This document shows, piece after piece, positions 1-13,822 of a DNA stretch of 64,000 nucleotides. The position numbers were made by a program, and so were the translations under genes. The stretch comes from Lycocorax pyrrhopterus obiensis (Eukaryota; Chordata; Aves; Passeriformes; Paradisaeidae). Where the stretch lies: contig JACSVZ010000004.1 in the NCBI GenBank assembly GCA_014706295.1, forward strand, positions 90,920,547-90,984,546. Reading direction: 5' to 3'. The notes under the pieces were generated by a model. The model worked only from the letters and a program-made list of their open reading frames with translations. It did no database searches and had not been told where the DNA came from. Numbering within the stretch: the stretch's first letter is position 1; each line of letters begins with the position of its first letter.

Positions 1-72
1 CAGCTGCCAAATCTGCTTTCCTTTAGTGGGAAATTATAATAGATGTAAAACTGTAGAAAATTATTAATGCAA

Positions 73-87
73 TTTTTTTTTTTTTTT
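73..87. repeat. Poly-T run (T15)
   Basis: An uninterrupted run of 15 T. No recognisable retrotransposon body is attached, so it is treated as simple sequence. Confidence 0.9.
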
Positions 88-3000
88 GGAAAATAAAATT
101 TCAAAATAGCAGGTGGGCTAGTAAAAGCAGTGACTACATAATTATTTTTTTTATTTTTGTTCCCCAAAAGATGCACCCTACAAACCACTCGATACTTGAG
201 ATTTGATCAGCTAAGCTACCTAACAGTTGTATGTCTGAAGTACAGAGCATTCAATTTGGCCTCTACTCAGTATCTGCCACTTTCCTTTAGCTTTCACTTA
301 ATATGCATAAAGGAAATCTATGAAAATGTTTTCATTTTTCTAGATCACTTTAAGAAGCCTCTACAGTAAAAAAGCTTCCATGAAACATATTAAGTAAATC
401 TCATTATGTAACTATTTGAGCAAAATAGCCTTTATTCTGTGTTTTTTCTTGGAAAAGCAAACAATAATACCAGGCACAGTACTGCTGTTTAATCTCCTCA
501 TGTGTTGAAGTACCTTCACCTGCCTGCTAGTATTTTAAAATAACGTATTTTGTTCAAAAAATTATGCCAGTAGTCACCAACTTTGCTAAACACACAGATG
601 TTGTATACCTAGCAAAAATATTGTTTGACTGTTTTCAAATTTCAGAAGATACCTTTTAAAGTGTACTGTACTGGGCACTACACAATCATGTTGGTCACTT
701 GTTGCTAAATAGAAAGGATGTAATCTGTCTCAAATGACAGGGAAACATGACAGATATGGATCCATGAACTAATATGATCAAATGCAAGAACTGATATTAA
801 TGCATGCCTGTAAGATAATCATGTTGATACTACAGGAATAAAACCTTCGAACTTCTCCACAGCAGTGAAAAAGCAACAGGAATAACAACTTGTGAATTGA
901 TGACAGCCTGAACCTTTGTTCTTATTTTATACAGAGCTTGCTTTTTTTTTTCCTTTGTGGCTTTGTTCCTGCATAAACTTTTAAAGAGCAAGCTATTTTA
1001 CCTGCACATCAGAAATCCATACTGGCAAATAGAAATTTATTGGGTTTTTGGGTAGGCATATCCAAAACTAGAAGGGCTAATACTCGTGGAAAAAAGAACA
1101 CCTCAAACCCCTACTGTTGAAAAGTTTAGAACATGAGAGGGAGAAAAATACACACAGAGAATACTTCCCATATCGAAACATTTCAAGGCATTTGAACACT
1201 ATTCACTTGCTGCAGAGTTGCCCGTTCTAAAACCAGGATTGAATGAATTTTACTGAAGAAGACCCAGTAACCCAGTGATCCTCCAGACCTCTGCTTAAAG
1301 GTAGGTTTCTCAAAAAAAAATTCTTGTATCAAATCTTAACCCTTACTGTACAATTAATGTTAGGTATCGAAAAGGGTGCATACTGTGTGTGTGATCACAG
1401 CACTTTTTTTAAAGCTCATTAAAGAATATTTCTGTTTGATAGCATTTTTTGCTAGCAATATTTTTATAATGTAAAGGCTCCCATCACCGTGCAGCAAATT
1501 TGTGGGGTTTTTTGCTCTTATCTCATGTAGTGCACTTGATAAGGAGTACTACTGAATCTTCTGCATGCTGCATTACAAAGAAAACTGTCTTTCTCTAAGG
1601 CATTTTCTCTCCACTGCTTTCACATGAAATAAGGGCTCTTGTAGCTGAACGTATCTGACTGTATTAATACTCAAATAAAAACTGAAACCCTTCTACTTTA
1701 CCTGAAGTAAAAATCCCTGAAAAGATTCTTGCCTTTCCAATTGTGTTCACTGAAATAAAGGTTAATATTGAACTGAACTTATCGTATTCTAGCATCACAT
1801 GTTAAGTTCCAAATCTCTGCATGTGATCTATTTTCTTTTTTATTGTTGAAATTAGAGAATAGATAAAACGATGGCAATATTATGAAAAATATCACAGCAA
1901 AAGCATTTTACTTAAAGACAGTTAAACCTATTGCTTTCATGAGTAGGAAAAAAAACATGGTGCAAAGTGCTCGAGAGAGGGAAGGGACTAGCATCTGTTG
2001 AAAATTAACTACTTCAACATTAATTAACACATAATTTTCTACCTGATGAGATGGTGTTGTAAAAAGTATAAATTGAAGGCACAAGAGTAAGAAATGAGTC
2101 ATCTTTGACTTACCGTATCAAAGACTATTGCTGTATTGCAGTCAGCATCCAAACACAGAGCATGAAGCTTCTCACAAATCAGAAAAAATATACAATCAAT
2201 GAACAAATGAAATTCATTGTAAAAATAAAGGCCAGAGATTAGAGTATGTATCCAAGGGTCTGGTTAGTCACAGCTTTGACTAGCCTGCTACAGAGCTCTG
2301 CAAAACAAGTATACTGCAGCAGTGTGGCAAGCATAGGATTGCAATGCATGTCCCATATATTCAAGCATAATAGAAAACATGGTCTGGAGCTTATTCCATG
2401 TGGAAGTGGGGTTTGTTTTATGCAGGCAGAAAAAAGAAAGGTTCTTTTCCCACATAATAGAATTAGAAATGAAGATTTTTCTTGATTATTGTACACAATA
2501 ATTCCCCAGGATATCAATTACATAAAGCAGGTGCCTCTGTCTCCTGTTTCCCAGATAAATGCCTGTAATCTCATTTCACAAATGATCCTATTTAGACAGG
2601 AGCCACCTATTGTGATGATATCATTTGCTCTAGTATCCATAAATGGGCAACTTCCTACAAAACGTCATGACTACTGACGACACAAATTTTTATAATATTG
2701 AGTGGGCAGGGTGGTTGATGGGGTCCCATCAATCTACAGCAGCTTCTTCTGATGTGATACCATGAATCCTGCATAATCACCTAAAAGACTGTAAGCGAAG
2801 AGAAGCATTAAACCTGTCTAGTGGAGCTCATTAAAAAAAAAACAAACAAAAACCCTACACCTAAAACTGGGAAAAAAAACCCCTAGAGAGGTAGTAAAGG
2901 CAGATAAAACATAATAACAGAGCAGTGGCACCTTTTCAAATGCCTTCGGCAATCTCAAGGATACTGGTAGATATGAACAAAATCACTCTCAGTTAAGAAG

Positions 3001-4202
3001 TGTAGCTGTCAGTTTCTTTTTAACAAACAATAAAAGACTGAATATCCTCTTTCCTTGCAAATGTAAAATATGCATTGACAGCAAAAAGGGCCAGTGCTTC
3101 AGTGATACACAAATTAGCCCACTCTTAGTGAATATGTTTTAGAATTAGCAGCTGCTTGTCACAGGAGCTTGGAATATGAACACTGTATCAAATTACCCTT
3201 AGACTGTTTGAAATCCAGGCTGCTAGACAGGCTTGCTTCATGCACTAGCTACATGGATTTAATTTCTTACATCAGTGTTTTCCTAAGAAAAATAATTCTG
3301 TTAAATATACGTATTTGGGAAATGTTATGATACTCACAGATAGCTGAAATTAGTTTCCATCTGCCTGGTTTAACGCAGAGATGTGAGGAGAGTTAAAGGT
3401 GATACACTGTTCACTTGCCTACCCACCCTTTCCCCAAGGGACTCAGTTGTGCCTAGAGGCTAAAGCAAATTGCTTAAGAACTTGTATTTAATATTTTTCC
3501 TAGCAGAAGTTGGTAAGAACTTCAGAAGAAGGTCCCCTGATTAAAAAAAATTACCTGAGGGCATTTTTCAATAGGATCTCCACAAATCTTGGTTTACTTA
3601 CTCCTGCTTTGAACAGACTGAGCTGCATCTAAACAACATCTTAATACACGGGAAGAAACGCGTAACATTAGGATCCATCTGCATTAATGTTTGGAGAATG
3701 CTCACCAGAACACCAGTCAAGCTGGGGTTTCAGGGTGGCAAACTTTAAAGCTTAAAAGCAAAAACCCCGAGAGGACTTTATATACATTTCTACTGAAGTA
3801 GTTCTAGCAAAACAGAGTCTCCTTCTCGAAATCCAGCCCCTCTACTGTACATTTTAACACTTTGCCTTTATTTTATAGTTTCTTTGAACCAGAGACCACC
3901 CTCTTCTAAATTTCTGTATTACACATAGAGAGGGTCTCAAAGGCAAGGCAGTGCAAGTTTTAATAACAGTAGCAACTCTTTCAGAGTCAACTGCTACCAA
4001 AGTGACTCACTTCAGGTCTGGATAGGTTGAAAGCAAAATCTGAACGCAGCATCCATAGCTACAAGACACAGCACGCTGTCAAAGCAGAGAATTCAATGGG
4101 TTTTTTACAGGCACACTAAAGAGAAGAACTCCTTCCTCAGAGATTGAAAACGTTGAAGAAAACAACTTCACAGCACTGAACAACCATTTAGATATGAGGA
4201 GG

Positions 4203-4229
4203 TTCTTTCCTTCTCCCTCCCTCTCTCCC
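4203..4229. repeat. Homopyrimidine tract
   Basis: A 27-base stretch made only of C and T. It resembles a polypyrimidine tract, but I see no exon directly after it. Confidence 0.7.
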
Positions 4230-7200
4230 ACCTGTGCTTGTCTTCAAGATAACACTAGCTGATCTCCCTAAATATGCTGTTTAGAAAAAGACAAAAGCAC
4301 AGCTTTAACTCTGGATATCATAACCCCTTCATTTCAGTACTGGGTGGAAATAGAAAAGCATATACTCTGTGTGTCCAGATGGCATAAATATTTTCCTTGT
4401 GTTTCCATGACAAAAGATAAAGATAACACAAGAAACAGTTAGAAAGTAGAAGTGTGTGTGAGTGTAACTGAGATTGATGGTCCAGAAGTTTCTCTCTTGG
4501 CTAGATAAAAGCTGATGAAATGGAAATGAGGGGAAGAAAAAAAGACAGAAAATAGTTAAAAAGAAAATTAATCACTGCTTCATCAAATTCAGTCCTGCCT
4601 TGGGAAACACCAAATGTCAGATTTCCTTGTTAATGTACAAAGACTTTCAAGGCTGTTCTCAGGACGTAGTAGGAAAGTGTGTGCTTTCTTAAAACAATGT
4701 ATTTTCCAGCATCGGACCCAAAGGATATTGCCACTCTTCCTTAACCTAGTTTTGAGCTTACCATGCACAGTGATGAACTTAGAGCTCATTCCCATGCAGA
4801 GGAGAATGTTAAACATAGTCCATGGAAGATGCCTCAATAGTTCTGATCTGTGCTTAAAGGCTTCTAAGCTTTATAAAACATAGTGCTAAAGAGAATGGAT
4901 TATCATTTCCAACACTTCCTATTTGTTTAGGGAGATACTGTAAGAAAACACTCCAAGCATATTGCTGTCTGAGGAAGGGCCTGAAGGATTATACTGAAAG
5001 GATGAGTCACTCCAGTGAAAGCAAAGCCGTCGTACTTGGTCATGGGGAGATTGTCATAAGCCACAACATCTAATACTAAGCAAGTACAGTGGACATCTGA
5101 TAAAACTGCAGACCACACAACAGAATATTCTACCCCTCTGAAGGTCTTTCCTTTATATTTGGGATCTTTGAAATACCCTGATATCCTAAAAAATAAGTCT
5201 AAATGTCCTTAAACCACCCTTGAAACTCTTAATGGTCTTCCTTTTGATTGGCTTGTTCTTTCTAGCATAACTGGAAACAAAATCTCTCCAGACATTATAG
5301 ACAGCTGATAAATCTGCACGTATCTGGGCAGAGAATAAGCAGACTGGAGTTGAAACCTAAATTATAGAATACCAGTGAATTACTGAAACTCCATTCTGAA
5401 AGATAGGAGACAGAAGGATGCTACCTTCTAAAACACATACTGGTATTTTAATAGATAGTCTCTAAAGTAGAGACAAAACAAATTGCTTCAGTTAAATGAG
5501 TTTGTCTGCTGGTTTGTGTAGCAAGAAGCCCTGCCATCTCCAGTAAGTGTCATTGTAACTTACATTAATTAGTGGGGAAATACCAAACCAACAAAAAATT
5601 ATGCTAAAAAAATTGTACAATGCTGTCCTTTTAAACTGCAAACACCTAACCAACAGTACAAAGGAGAAGTGAATTCTTACATGTTGTCTTTTCCTAGAAG
5701 TAGAGTAGGAAAACAGCTACTGCACATTGTCTGATGCTTCCTTTAATTGTATTACTTAGGCCACCCCATGTGCATATCGATTAACAAGATCACACTCACT
5801 AAGACAAGAAAAAGCCTTCTAAGAACTTGCACTTCCACTTGTTTCTATGGAAAACAAATAGGAAAATTAAGCAAGAGTCTTGGACAAGGAAATTTTTGTC
5901 TGCTATCCTTTGTAATGTTTGCAGCCAAGATCAAAAATGCTAAGGGCTAAAAGGTGTATCCTCATTCTTTTAGCCAGATGTACTTTTGTGTAAATCTCTT
6001 GAGGAGCTCAACTGAACTGATGGGATCCATTGGACAGACATGACTACAATAGGCATCACATTTCTGTACCTAAGAAAAGATTCTTCCTTAAACCCCTCTG
6101 AGATTCACCACTGTTGCTTTTCAACAGCACTATGGAAAACTCAAAGAGGGGGTTCAGCCTCATAAGGCCAAATGTAATTTGTCATAATAGAGCAATGTTG
6201 ATGAAGAATAATGTGCAGTTTTTAATTACTCATCAAAATCCTATTTCGCAACAAAAAGCTAGAAATATCAATTGCAGGTATCACACCTAAGTAAATTCTT
6301 AATAATAATAATCACAATAAATTATTACTTAATGTGTAGAAGTCCTGTTCCCAAGCTCAATTTTATACCACTGGCTGCAATGCTGGTGTCCCAAAGAAAA
6401 TACGAGTGTTCATTTGAATTTCACACTTCATTAGCAATACAGGAGTAAAAAAATCTACCAAATAAAAAATTACATGTTCTGATAGAAAACCACATAATTT
6501 TCATTTCCATATGAGTACAAAAATAACTGAGAGCAGAATTGTTTTTTTTAAAGTTAAGAAGGGCTTTGCTTTGCTTTTCAAAACCTGGTTGGCACAATTG
6601 TTGATTGATAAGGGTCAGCCGTGGTTTGCATCTAGTGACTCTTCTAAATAAAACAGAATTGTTTGGGAAATTGAAAGAAAAGGATAAAAAGTTCTGCCTG
6701 ATTTCTTTCTGTCTGTGAAACTGCATTTTACTAAGTCATTTCCTTTTCAATGGAACTTCCCACTTCTTTGAAAGGCAGCTGCATTGAAACATTTATGGCC
6801 CTAAAGTCTGTACAAAATACTGTTTAATATAAGCAGGAACTAAATACTCTCCTCTACCATAGACCTTGATACTGTAGGATGCCTGGTAGATTTTCCAGAG
6901 GTCAGATGGTTGGTAGGGTTCATCCTCGTAGTCTAAAAACCTAATTCTTAGAGCATTTCAGATCAGGCAGAAGGAGATCTATAGAGAGAGTTTTCTTCAT
7001 TGAAGATCAAAGTTATAAAATAGTACTAACATTGACCAGCCAAGCTATGGTATGGTCATAAAACTTTGACACAAAAAGAAGACGGTTCTTGCAGGTTAGG
7101 ATGTCAGAAATTCTTCATATTTTGATAATATCAAAGTGTAAGATGCATCTGTGAGCAGGACAGCTTTGTGAACAATGATCCCTCACTCATTTGGAGGCAA

Positions 7201-7893
7201 GACTGCAAAAACATCTGGCTGCCTTTTAACGCAAGTGTTGAAGAACAGCTATAATGACAACAAAGAGGAAGACAATCCTGAAAGACCATATACAAATAGT
7301 AATACCAAAAAATATAGCACTAATGCCTTCTTTTAAAGACAATGAGTTTGCTTCAAAAATTGCACTTTTTTCTTCTTAACAACATCTCCAGAGAGCTTAA
7401 GTTAAAGGCTTTTAATATCCTCTCCTTTCTTTCTTTCTTTCTTTGTTTTCAGAGCTTCCAGCCATTTCTTTGCAGTAGCATTTTCAGAATGTACTCAAGA
7501 ACTTGGTATTTCAAAATTATTATTGGAAATGAAAAAGAAACAGTAAACACCTGGTCTCCCTGTAGATGTGTGTAAGCTTAGAGCAGTTAAGAAGTTTCTC
7601 AACTTTGCCCTGTTTCATTTTAACAAACTTTAAAAAAGGGCCATCATTTTTACCAATTTTTCTCAAGTAACACTGCTTCAGAAATCACTGATCTGAGAAT
7701 GTTAGTGTAGGCTTTCTGACCTTTTTTTTTAAGCAAAAATAGTTACCAGTGATCTGTGATAAATGACAGGCTTTAATTTTTCTATCTTTTTGTTTTCTGA
7801 TCTATGTCCTGTGTCAAACACAATTCCTTCACTTGCAGTTCTATGTTTCTTGCCTTCACTTCCCCTTTTCCTCCTTCCCAATTTTCTAAGTTC

Positions 7894-7933
7894 AAATAGA
7901 CAAAAAAGTGCTGTGAAAATAGACAAAAAAGTG
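7894..7933. repeat. Perfect 17-bp direct repeat, period 23
   Basis: The 17-mer AAATAGACAAAAAAGTG occurs at 7894-7910 and again at 7917-7933 with a 6-bp spacer. The identity is perfect, which suggests a recent local duplication. Confidence 0.9.
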
Positions 7934-10900
7934 ATCATTTCCTATCTGTTTTTTTTATTTTACACATATCTGATGTCTTTGAAAGATGACACGTAGACTT
8001 TATGATAAAACTGAAAATGCTGTTCTAAAAAATCGTTCTAGAAACTACAGAAAAAGTAAAGAGGAAGGACTTGAAGATGACCGGAGTATAATCAGATTAA
8101 ATATCATATCAAATCACCTGTTCTCCCTTGACAAACATTTGGGAAAGGGGGAGAGAGACATGTGACAGCAGCTGCAGATAGTTCAAAGGCTTTCAAAGGG
8201 TTTGGTGAGCCCAAAGGAGGCACCTCACACAGTGAGGCTCCAAGTCGAAGCACTGTCTGCAAGTCACAGCCATGAGAAAGAGCCTACAAGGTCTCAGTAG
8301 TATTTCTTGATTATTTGCTAAATATAGCAACACAGTCTAGATCCTCTGGTGCGTAAATAAAATTCTGCTTCTCCTATTCTGTGCTTTGTTCCTCCAGTAT
8401 GCCAATATGGCTACTATGTAACCCCAATATTAACTGTGTCTTGTGCTGCAACAACTGAAGTACCAGAGTTTGGACCTTTTCAAGTTGAAACGTGGGTTTG
8501 ACACCATGTTCAGGTTCTTGTGGCTGATACACAGTGATCAGAGAGGACAAGCTTTGTTCTGAAGGTGAAACAAAGTCAGATTCTGTAACCTCACATGTTG
8601 CCAAGAGACAGAACAGTCGTCTTCTGGCCATATCTCATCAGAGGCACTGGCACTAATCCATTTCCAGGCATCACAGCTCATAAACTCAGAACTATTATGG
8701 ACTCGATAAAGTCAATCAATACATTAGTTAAGTGAGATGGAATGATTTAGCTCTTAAGGAAAAAAAAAATACAGGGCCCAGTGTTATTCAATGCTGGTTT
8801 TGAACATCCTGGAATAATGAATCCCAAGAAAACCATTTAGACAGACACACCTGTCTTGGCAAATTCACTTGAAATACGATCAGGAAAACAAAGTCTTTTT
8901 GTTTTGTTTAAATTGAGAGGACCTCAAAGCAAGGACTGCTTCTTTCTGTTTTACAACAGCTTCTTGAAGGGCTTTTTCCTGAGACCCTACTTCATACTGA
9001 GTATGTGTAAAAGCTCGACAAGAACCTGCATTTGTCCCTTACAAATTTGAAAAGTCAAACTCTAAAGTATCAATGTAGGACTGGCAAGTTTTTCAAAGGT
9101 GGAAAAACCTATAGCACTTAAATGACTTTTCCCCAGTGACAAATCTGAGCTAGATATAAAAACATACTATAGAGACAATGGGAGGAAATGGGATATACTG
9201 AATGCCACAATATGCATTAAGAACACATTTTGACACACATTCTCTTCAATCTTACATGCTAACATAAAGTAATAAAGGTAAACAGATGCATGTACACACA
9301 TCCAAATAAACAATATTGTATGTTGACTTACCACAGTCTTTATGAGGCCTATTTTAGAAACTAATTGAATCTGTCTTTTATTTTAGAAACTAAATAAATT
9401 TTATTTAATGCTTCCTTTTTGAAGAAAAAATATCCACAACATGGGTTAGGGAAACTGCATCTTTGTAATAAAAAAAACCACCAAACCCTGAATACTTTAA
9501 TGAAATTATATACAATACTCAATATTGCAATTAGAGCAGTTTTCAATACTCAAATATATAATAATTTCATGTAATAGGAGTTAGATCTTCTCCCTCCTCT
9601 ATCAGCCTACATTTTCATTTCAGAGAACCTCGCTCATATCCCAGAGGAAAGTTCCCAAGCTGACATGTACTACAAATTCTAATTTTAATTTTTTTTAGCT
9701 TGAATAGATCCAGAGGATTCTAGCATAAGCTATGGCAGTGAAAATGTGCAGTGAAATTACTGGTTAGCCTGACTACTAAAAATAGTTATTTCAGCCATAG
9801 CAAACAACATAGTAGAAATATTCTTTCAGTAGATTATGTCTATTAAGTTTTATGTTTCTTGCAGAAAGACGATGTGAGCAAGACTACTCATTAACACTGG
9901 AATGCAGGAAGAAGTAAAATCCTCTAGCAACAGTTCGAGAAAGCATATTACAGTACATCTGTGAACCTGGTTTTCTCTGGGTGACTGAGGCAAGAAAATG
10001 ACATGACAAAGATGCACATATCCCCGATAGATTACTTAACCCTCGCAGTGTGCAAAGGAAAAACATCAGCAATAACAGGAATATTCGCAGTGGCACCCTT
10101 CGATGCTTTCATCATTTAGATTTGACCTCAGTGAGAAACTTGGCAAATGACTTTTGTTCCCATGTTTCTAGTCTTTGATGAAAGGACAGTAACACCCCTG
10201 CATCAACCCTTCATTGTGATTGCCCAGTGCGCACCCACAAATGTTTGATATCCAGGATTTTGCAGTCTAGAACTGAAGCACACTGGAAAAGCTGATATGT
10301 GTAGAAGTCACTATGGTTACTGCCTACACTTTCTTTGCCTCCAATAAGATCTTTCATTTCCATAAGCATTAAAATTCACCAAATGCACCAAAATTATTCA
10401 GACAAAAAAAAGTAATCTCTTTGGTTTATAAGCCTTTTAGCTCTGTTGCTTTTATCTTTCTTAGTATAGACTCTGAGCTGAGGCATATTATTCCACATCT
10501 GAACATAAGAAAAAGTATTGCAGGAGAAACCTTGTGGTGGAAGTGCTTTGCAGACCCCCACCTTCAGCAGTGTGTGTGGAACAGCTGTCTGCTCTTGGCC
10601 ACTGCAAAGCCAAAACCCAGAAAATGCTGTACAGGATGCCAGACAAAAGGCACTAGCTGGAGATTTAGCAAGCCAAATTCAGATGATTATGCTTAGTATT
10701 ACTGTAAATCTTTCCAATACTAAGAAAATTAAAAGTTCATCTTCTGTGGTTAGATTCCCTATCTATTGTAATAAGAAAAAGCTCTATGTAAAACTATTTT
10801 TTTGTTGTTTTTCTTTATCTTACAGTAATCAGCATGATTCTTTCTTTCAGAATTCTTATATAAATGTCAGTCTGGCTAGAGCCTGTAATATTTCCTGATC

Positions 10901-11701
10901 TCACTGTCATTCAGTATACCAAGTTCTTTAAAATTGTATCTGGTGGCTGTGTCCTCAACAGTCATTTAAAACATTTCTTAGTTTTATCCTTTTACTTCAG
11001 GTAGCTTTTTACTTAATTTCCTTCCAGCACACTGGACGATTTTGCTCCCTGCTATTGCCTGTTATTTTGAAAACCTGCCTGAGCCACCATAGTCAGTTCT
11101 CCTACATACAAGTAGCCTTTTTTTTGTCTTTTCACTTCTATGCCTCCTTATAGCTAGTTGCTTTTAGTGTGACATATTTGACAGATCAATATATTCTTTA
11201 ACAGTTCAGTTACTTCCCTTTATTTTACCTATATGTGATTTTGCTGATGTTCCCTTTAGGTGACAGTTCTTAATATTACTCTTCAATACACTCAGTGAGG
11301 TCCTTTCACTGACAACCTTTTTTCCCTTTTAAAGAAAGAGCAGAGTGCTCACTGCATACAGGACATGCAGGTAAAATACTTGACATCTTCAGCAGGAATT
11401 ACACCAAATTGAGCTGTGGTTTGTAGAGAAGCTGCACCATCAGAGGCTCGTTCCTGCTGCTGAGGTAGCATATATTGTCCCCTTGACACCCAAACCTACA
11501 TAATCTCTTCTAGCATTGCCAGCCCCAAGGACTCAAACAACACCCCCAATACTCACAGATGGAGCTTTCCCAAAATCATAAACACTTTCTTGAAAGATAG
11601 ATATGCAAATTGCCCTTGACACTTCAGACCAGATGTCCAACCTGTAAGAACTCAGAATACTGCCTATCACAACATTAGTTTCTTAAACCAGACTGAAAAA
11701 T

Positions 11702-11730
11702 AAAGCTTTTCCCTGTAAAAGCTTTTCCCT
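11702..11730. repeat. Perfect 13-bp direct repeat, period 16
   Basis: AAAGCTTTTCCCT occurs at 11702-11714 and at 11718-11730. It looks like a local slippage or duplication product with no evident function. Confidence 0.85.
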
Positions 11731-12916
11731 CACTTTCATAACAAATTCTTGCTAATGTATTAAATGTCACACAAAACAACAAATCAGCAGTGGTCACTTT
11801 TTCATGTATCATTTCCATGTATGGCACCTAGATACACTAAAAGAGGAGAAAAGTACTTCCTAGAAGTTCAAAGGATTCAGCTGTTGGCTTAAAATAGTCA
11901 GCAATTTCTATGTAAGTCATAGAAAATATTGAACAATTCTCTGCTCAAAATTTTTTCAGTGTAAATGATAAGGTTATGAAGGCTTTCCTTCTGATGATGT
12001 CTTAGTTAATGCACATGCATCCAGGTTTTGACAAAAATAGAAGCAGTTTAGTGGGAGCTTATAAAACTTGTGTAACTGTGGAAGGAAAGTACACCAAAAG
12101 GCTGATATTTATTGGTAGAGTGCTACTCTGAATTTTAAGCTGTTTTCTGTTATGCTTGCCTACTTACTTGTGTTCCTGTCTTATTTCCTGGGAGAAATGC
12201 CAAAAAAATTAAGTGACCTCCGTATACTAACTATTAAGTATGTCACATCATGGTACTTAAAATATGTTACAACCTGGTTGGCACAGGAACATATTTTGTT
12301 CTGTTTGGGAACACATATACCCAGTACAATGAAAATTCACAGCCCCAGCTTCTTGGGAACAAAGAAGTCAGTTCTAAATATGGCTTTAGATAGGGGTTCA
12401 GCTGCAGCATTACAAGCTATGGCAGAGTATCTTAACCCACAAACAAGATAACTGATAATGAGACAATATTTAAAACAAGCACAGATCTTGCTCAGATTAA
12501 ATTAATCCAAGTTGGGGATCAAATGACCTGTAAAGCTACAAATTATTCTTTAGAAATCATTCCAAGCTGCAAACACATTGAAGACATGCCCTGACTTTAC
12601 CTAAAGCACAAACAAATACAGTGCGAATTCACAATCACAGTGACTGAGTACACAGTATAAAGAAAACACAGCTATAAAAAAGTCACTATTTCACAGAACG
12701 TAGCTGGCAAATAGATTTAAGGAGAAAATGAAGATGCTGAGGAACAAGTGACTTCTGTAGGCCTGGAAGATGCCAAGACACAAAGTGAGCTGCAAGGGGT
12801 GAACAGGAAGAGGGACCAGAGAAAGCCTGCAAGAAAATAGCTAGGGATGGGAGCAGGGATAAAAGTCTGTGCTGTAAATAGGGAGGTCTGCCCTGCAGCC
12901 TATTCTGCCATCCCCA

Positions 12917-13191
12917 CGTCTGCAAGACAGGCAGAGGAGGGTTTGTCATTGCCACACACAGCCAAGCTTGAGCCGGGCACTTGCTTGGCTGCAGGGCTCT
13001 GCCGAGCAGCCTTCCAGGAGCAGCACTGCACCTTTGAGACGCTGCTTTAGCCAGCGCCACTGTAACGCAAGTGGACGGCTCCATCTAGAGGCAAATATCC
13101 CCTGAGCTGCTGAAATGGTATCATTGCGACTGAAATATCTCTTTCTCCTCAAGTTAGAATCTACTCAAAATAGCGCTCCGAGCTGCTGTCC
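12917..13191. other. CpG-retaining, GC-richer patch
   Basis: About ten CpG dinucleotides lie within roughly 275 bp, while the surrounding kilobases have very few. Both strands carry overlapping open frames (132 codons on minus, 12686-13084; 67 on plus, 12847-13050), as expected for GC-richer DNA, so open frames alone do not show coding. I recognise no protein motif. It could be a small regulatory element, an alternative promoter, an exon of an unrecognised transcript, or a decayed GC-rich repeat. Confidence 0.4.
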
Positions 13192-13806
13192 TCTTGGCAG
13201 GGGTGTCCAGCAGGAAGGAGCAAGCTCCATCCACCTCACCTTCTGCAAAGGCTGAGCAGCTGAAAATAAAGCCAAGCTTTCCCTCAAATCCACCTCTCAG
13301 TTTGAATGGTCTCCCACACCAAGCCTGCCAGATCGATTCTGTGGCATCCATCAAATGACACAGATTGAAGGCTTACTCTCATTCTGAGGGCAAGAATGGG
13401 TCCCACAGGCAAAGGGTTCCTGCATTCCTTTATTACTTGTGTCTCATAAGAAATACAGTGTTTCCCACTAATATCTTGATAAGCACATCTATATTCAGTA
13501 TAAAACAGAGCACCAGCAGTTAATATGAAGTTAAAGAAATGTCTCGAAAAATAATGAGATTATCAAAGAGAATGTTTATAATCCTTTATGTTGCAAAAGC
13601 CTTCTCTATTGAACAAAGATCAAGCTATTCTTTTCTGTCCATCAATTAACAAATATCTCCAACCTCATACTGATAAGGAGCCCAGGAGCACCAAATCACA
13701 CACTTTAAAAATACAAGCAAGTCTAACTTCATCCTCCCCATTGCTGGGGTATGGACTCTGTGCCAAGCTATTCTCACTGAAGAGCTCCTCTTCTGCACTA
13801 ATCAAG

Positions 13807-13822
13807 AAAAAAAAAAAAAAAA
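13807..13822. repeat. Poly-A run (A16)
   Basis: An uninterrupted run of 16 A. The sequence before it (about 13580-13800) was read as a possible retroposed transcript, but nothing recognisable was found. Confidence 0.85.

Larger units (their letters stand above)
1..12640. other. AT-rich non-coding stretch, no gene recognised
   Basis: I see no recognisable exon, RNA gene or transposon here. Open frames are short (at most about 126 codons), overlap on both strands and show no family motif. Low-complexity spots include a T15 run at 73-87, a pyrimidine tract at 4203-4229, AAT triplets near 6300-6312, TTTC tetranucleotides near 7430-7446, and a short perfect direct repeat at 7894-7933. It could be intergenic or intronic. 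Very old, diverged transposon remnants could be present without being visible by eye. Confidence 0.6.

Noticed and set aside
12686..13084. 132-codon minus-strand open frame
   Set aside because: It overlaps other open frames on both strands in a GC-richer patch, and no motif is seen; kept only as part of the CpG patch.
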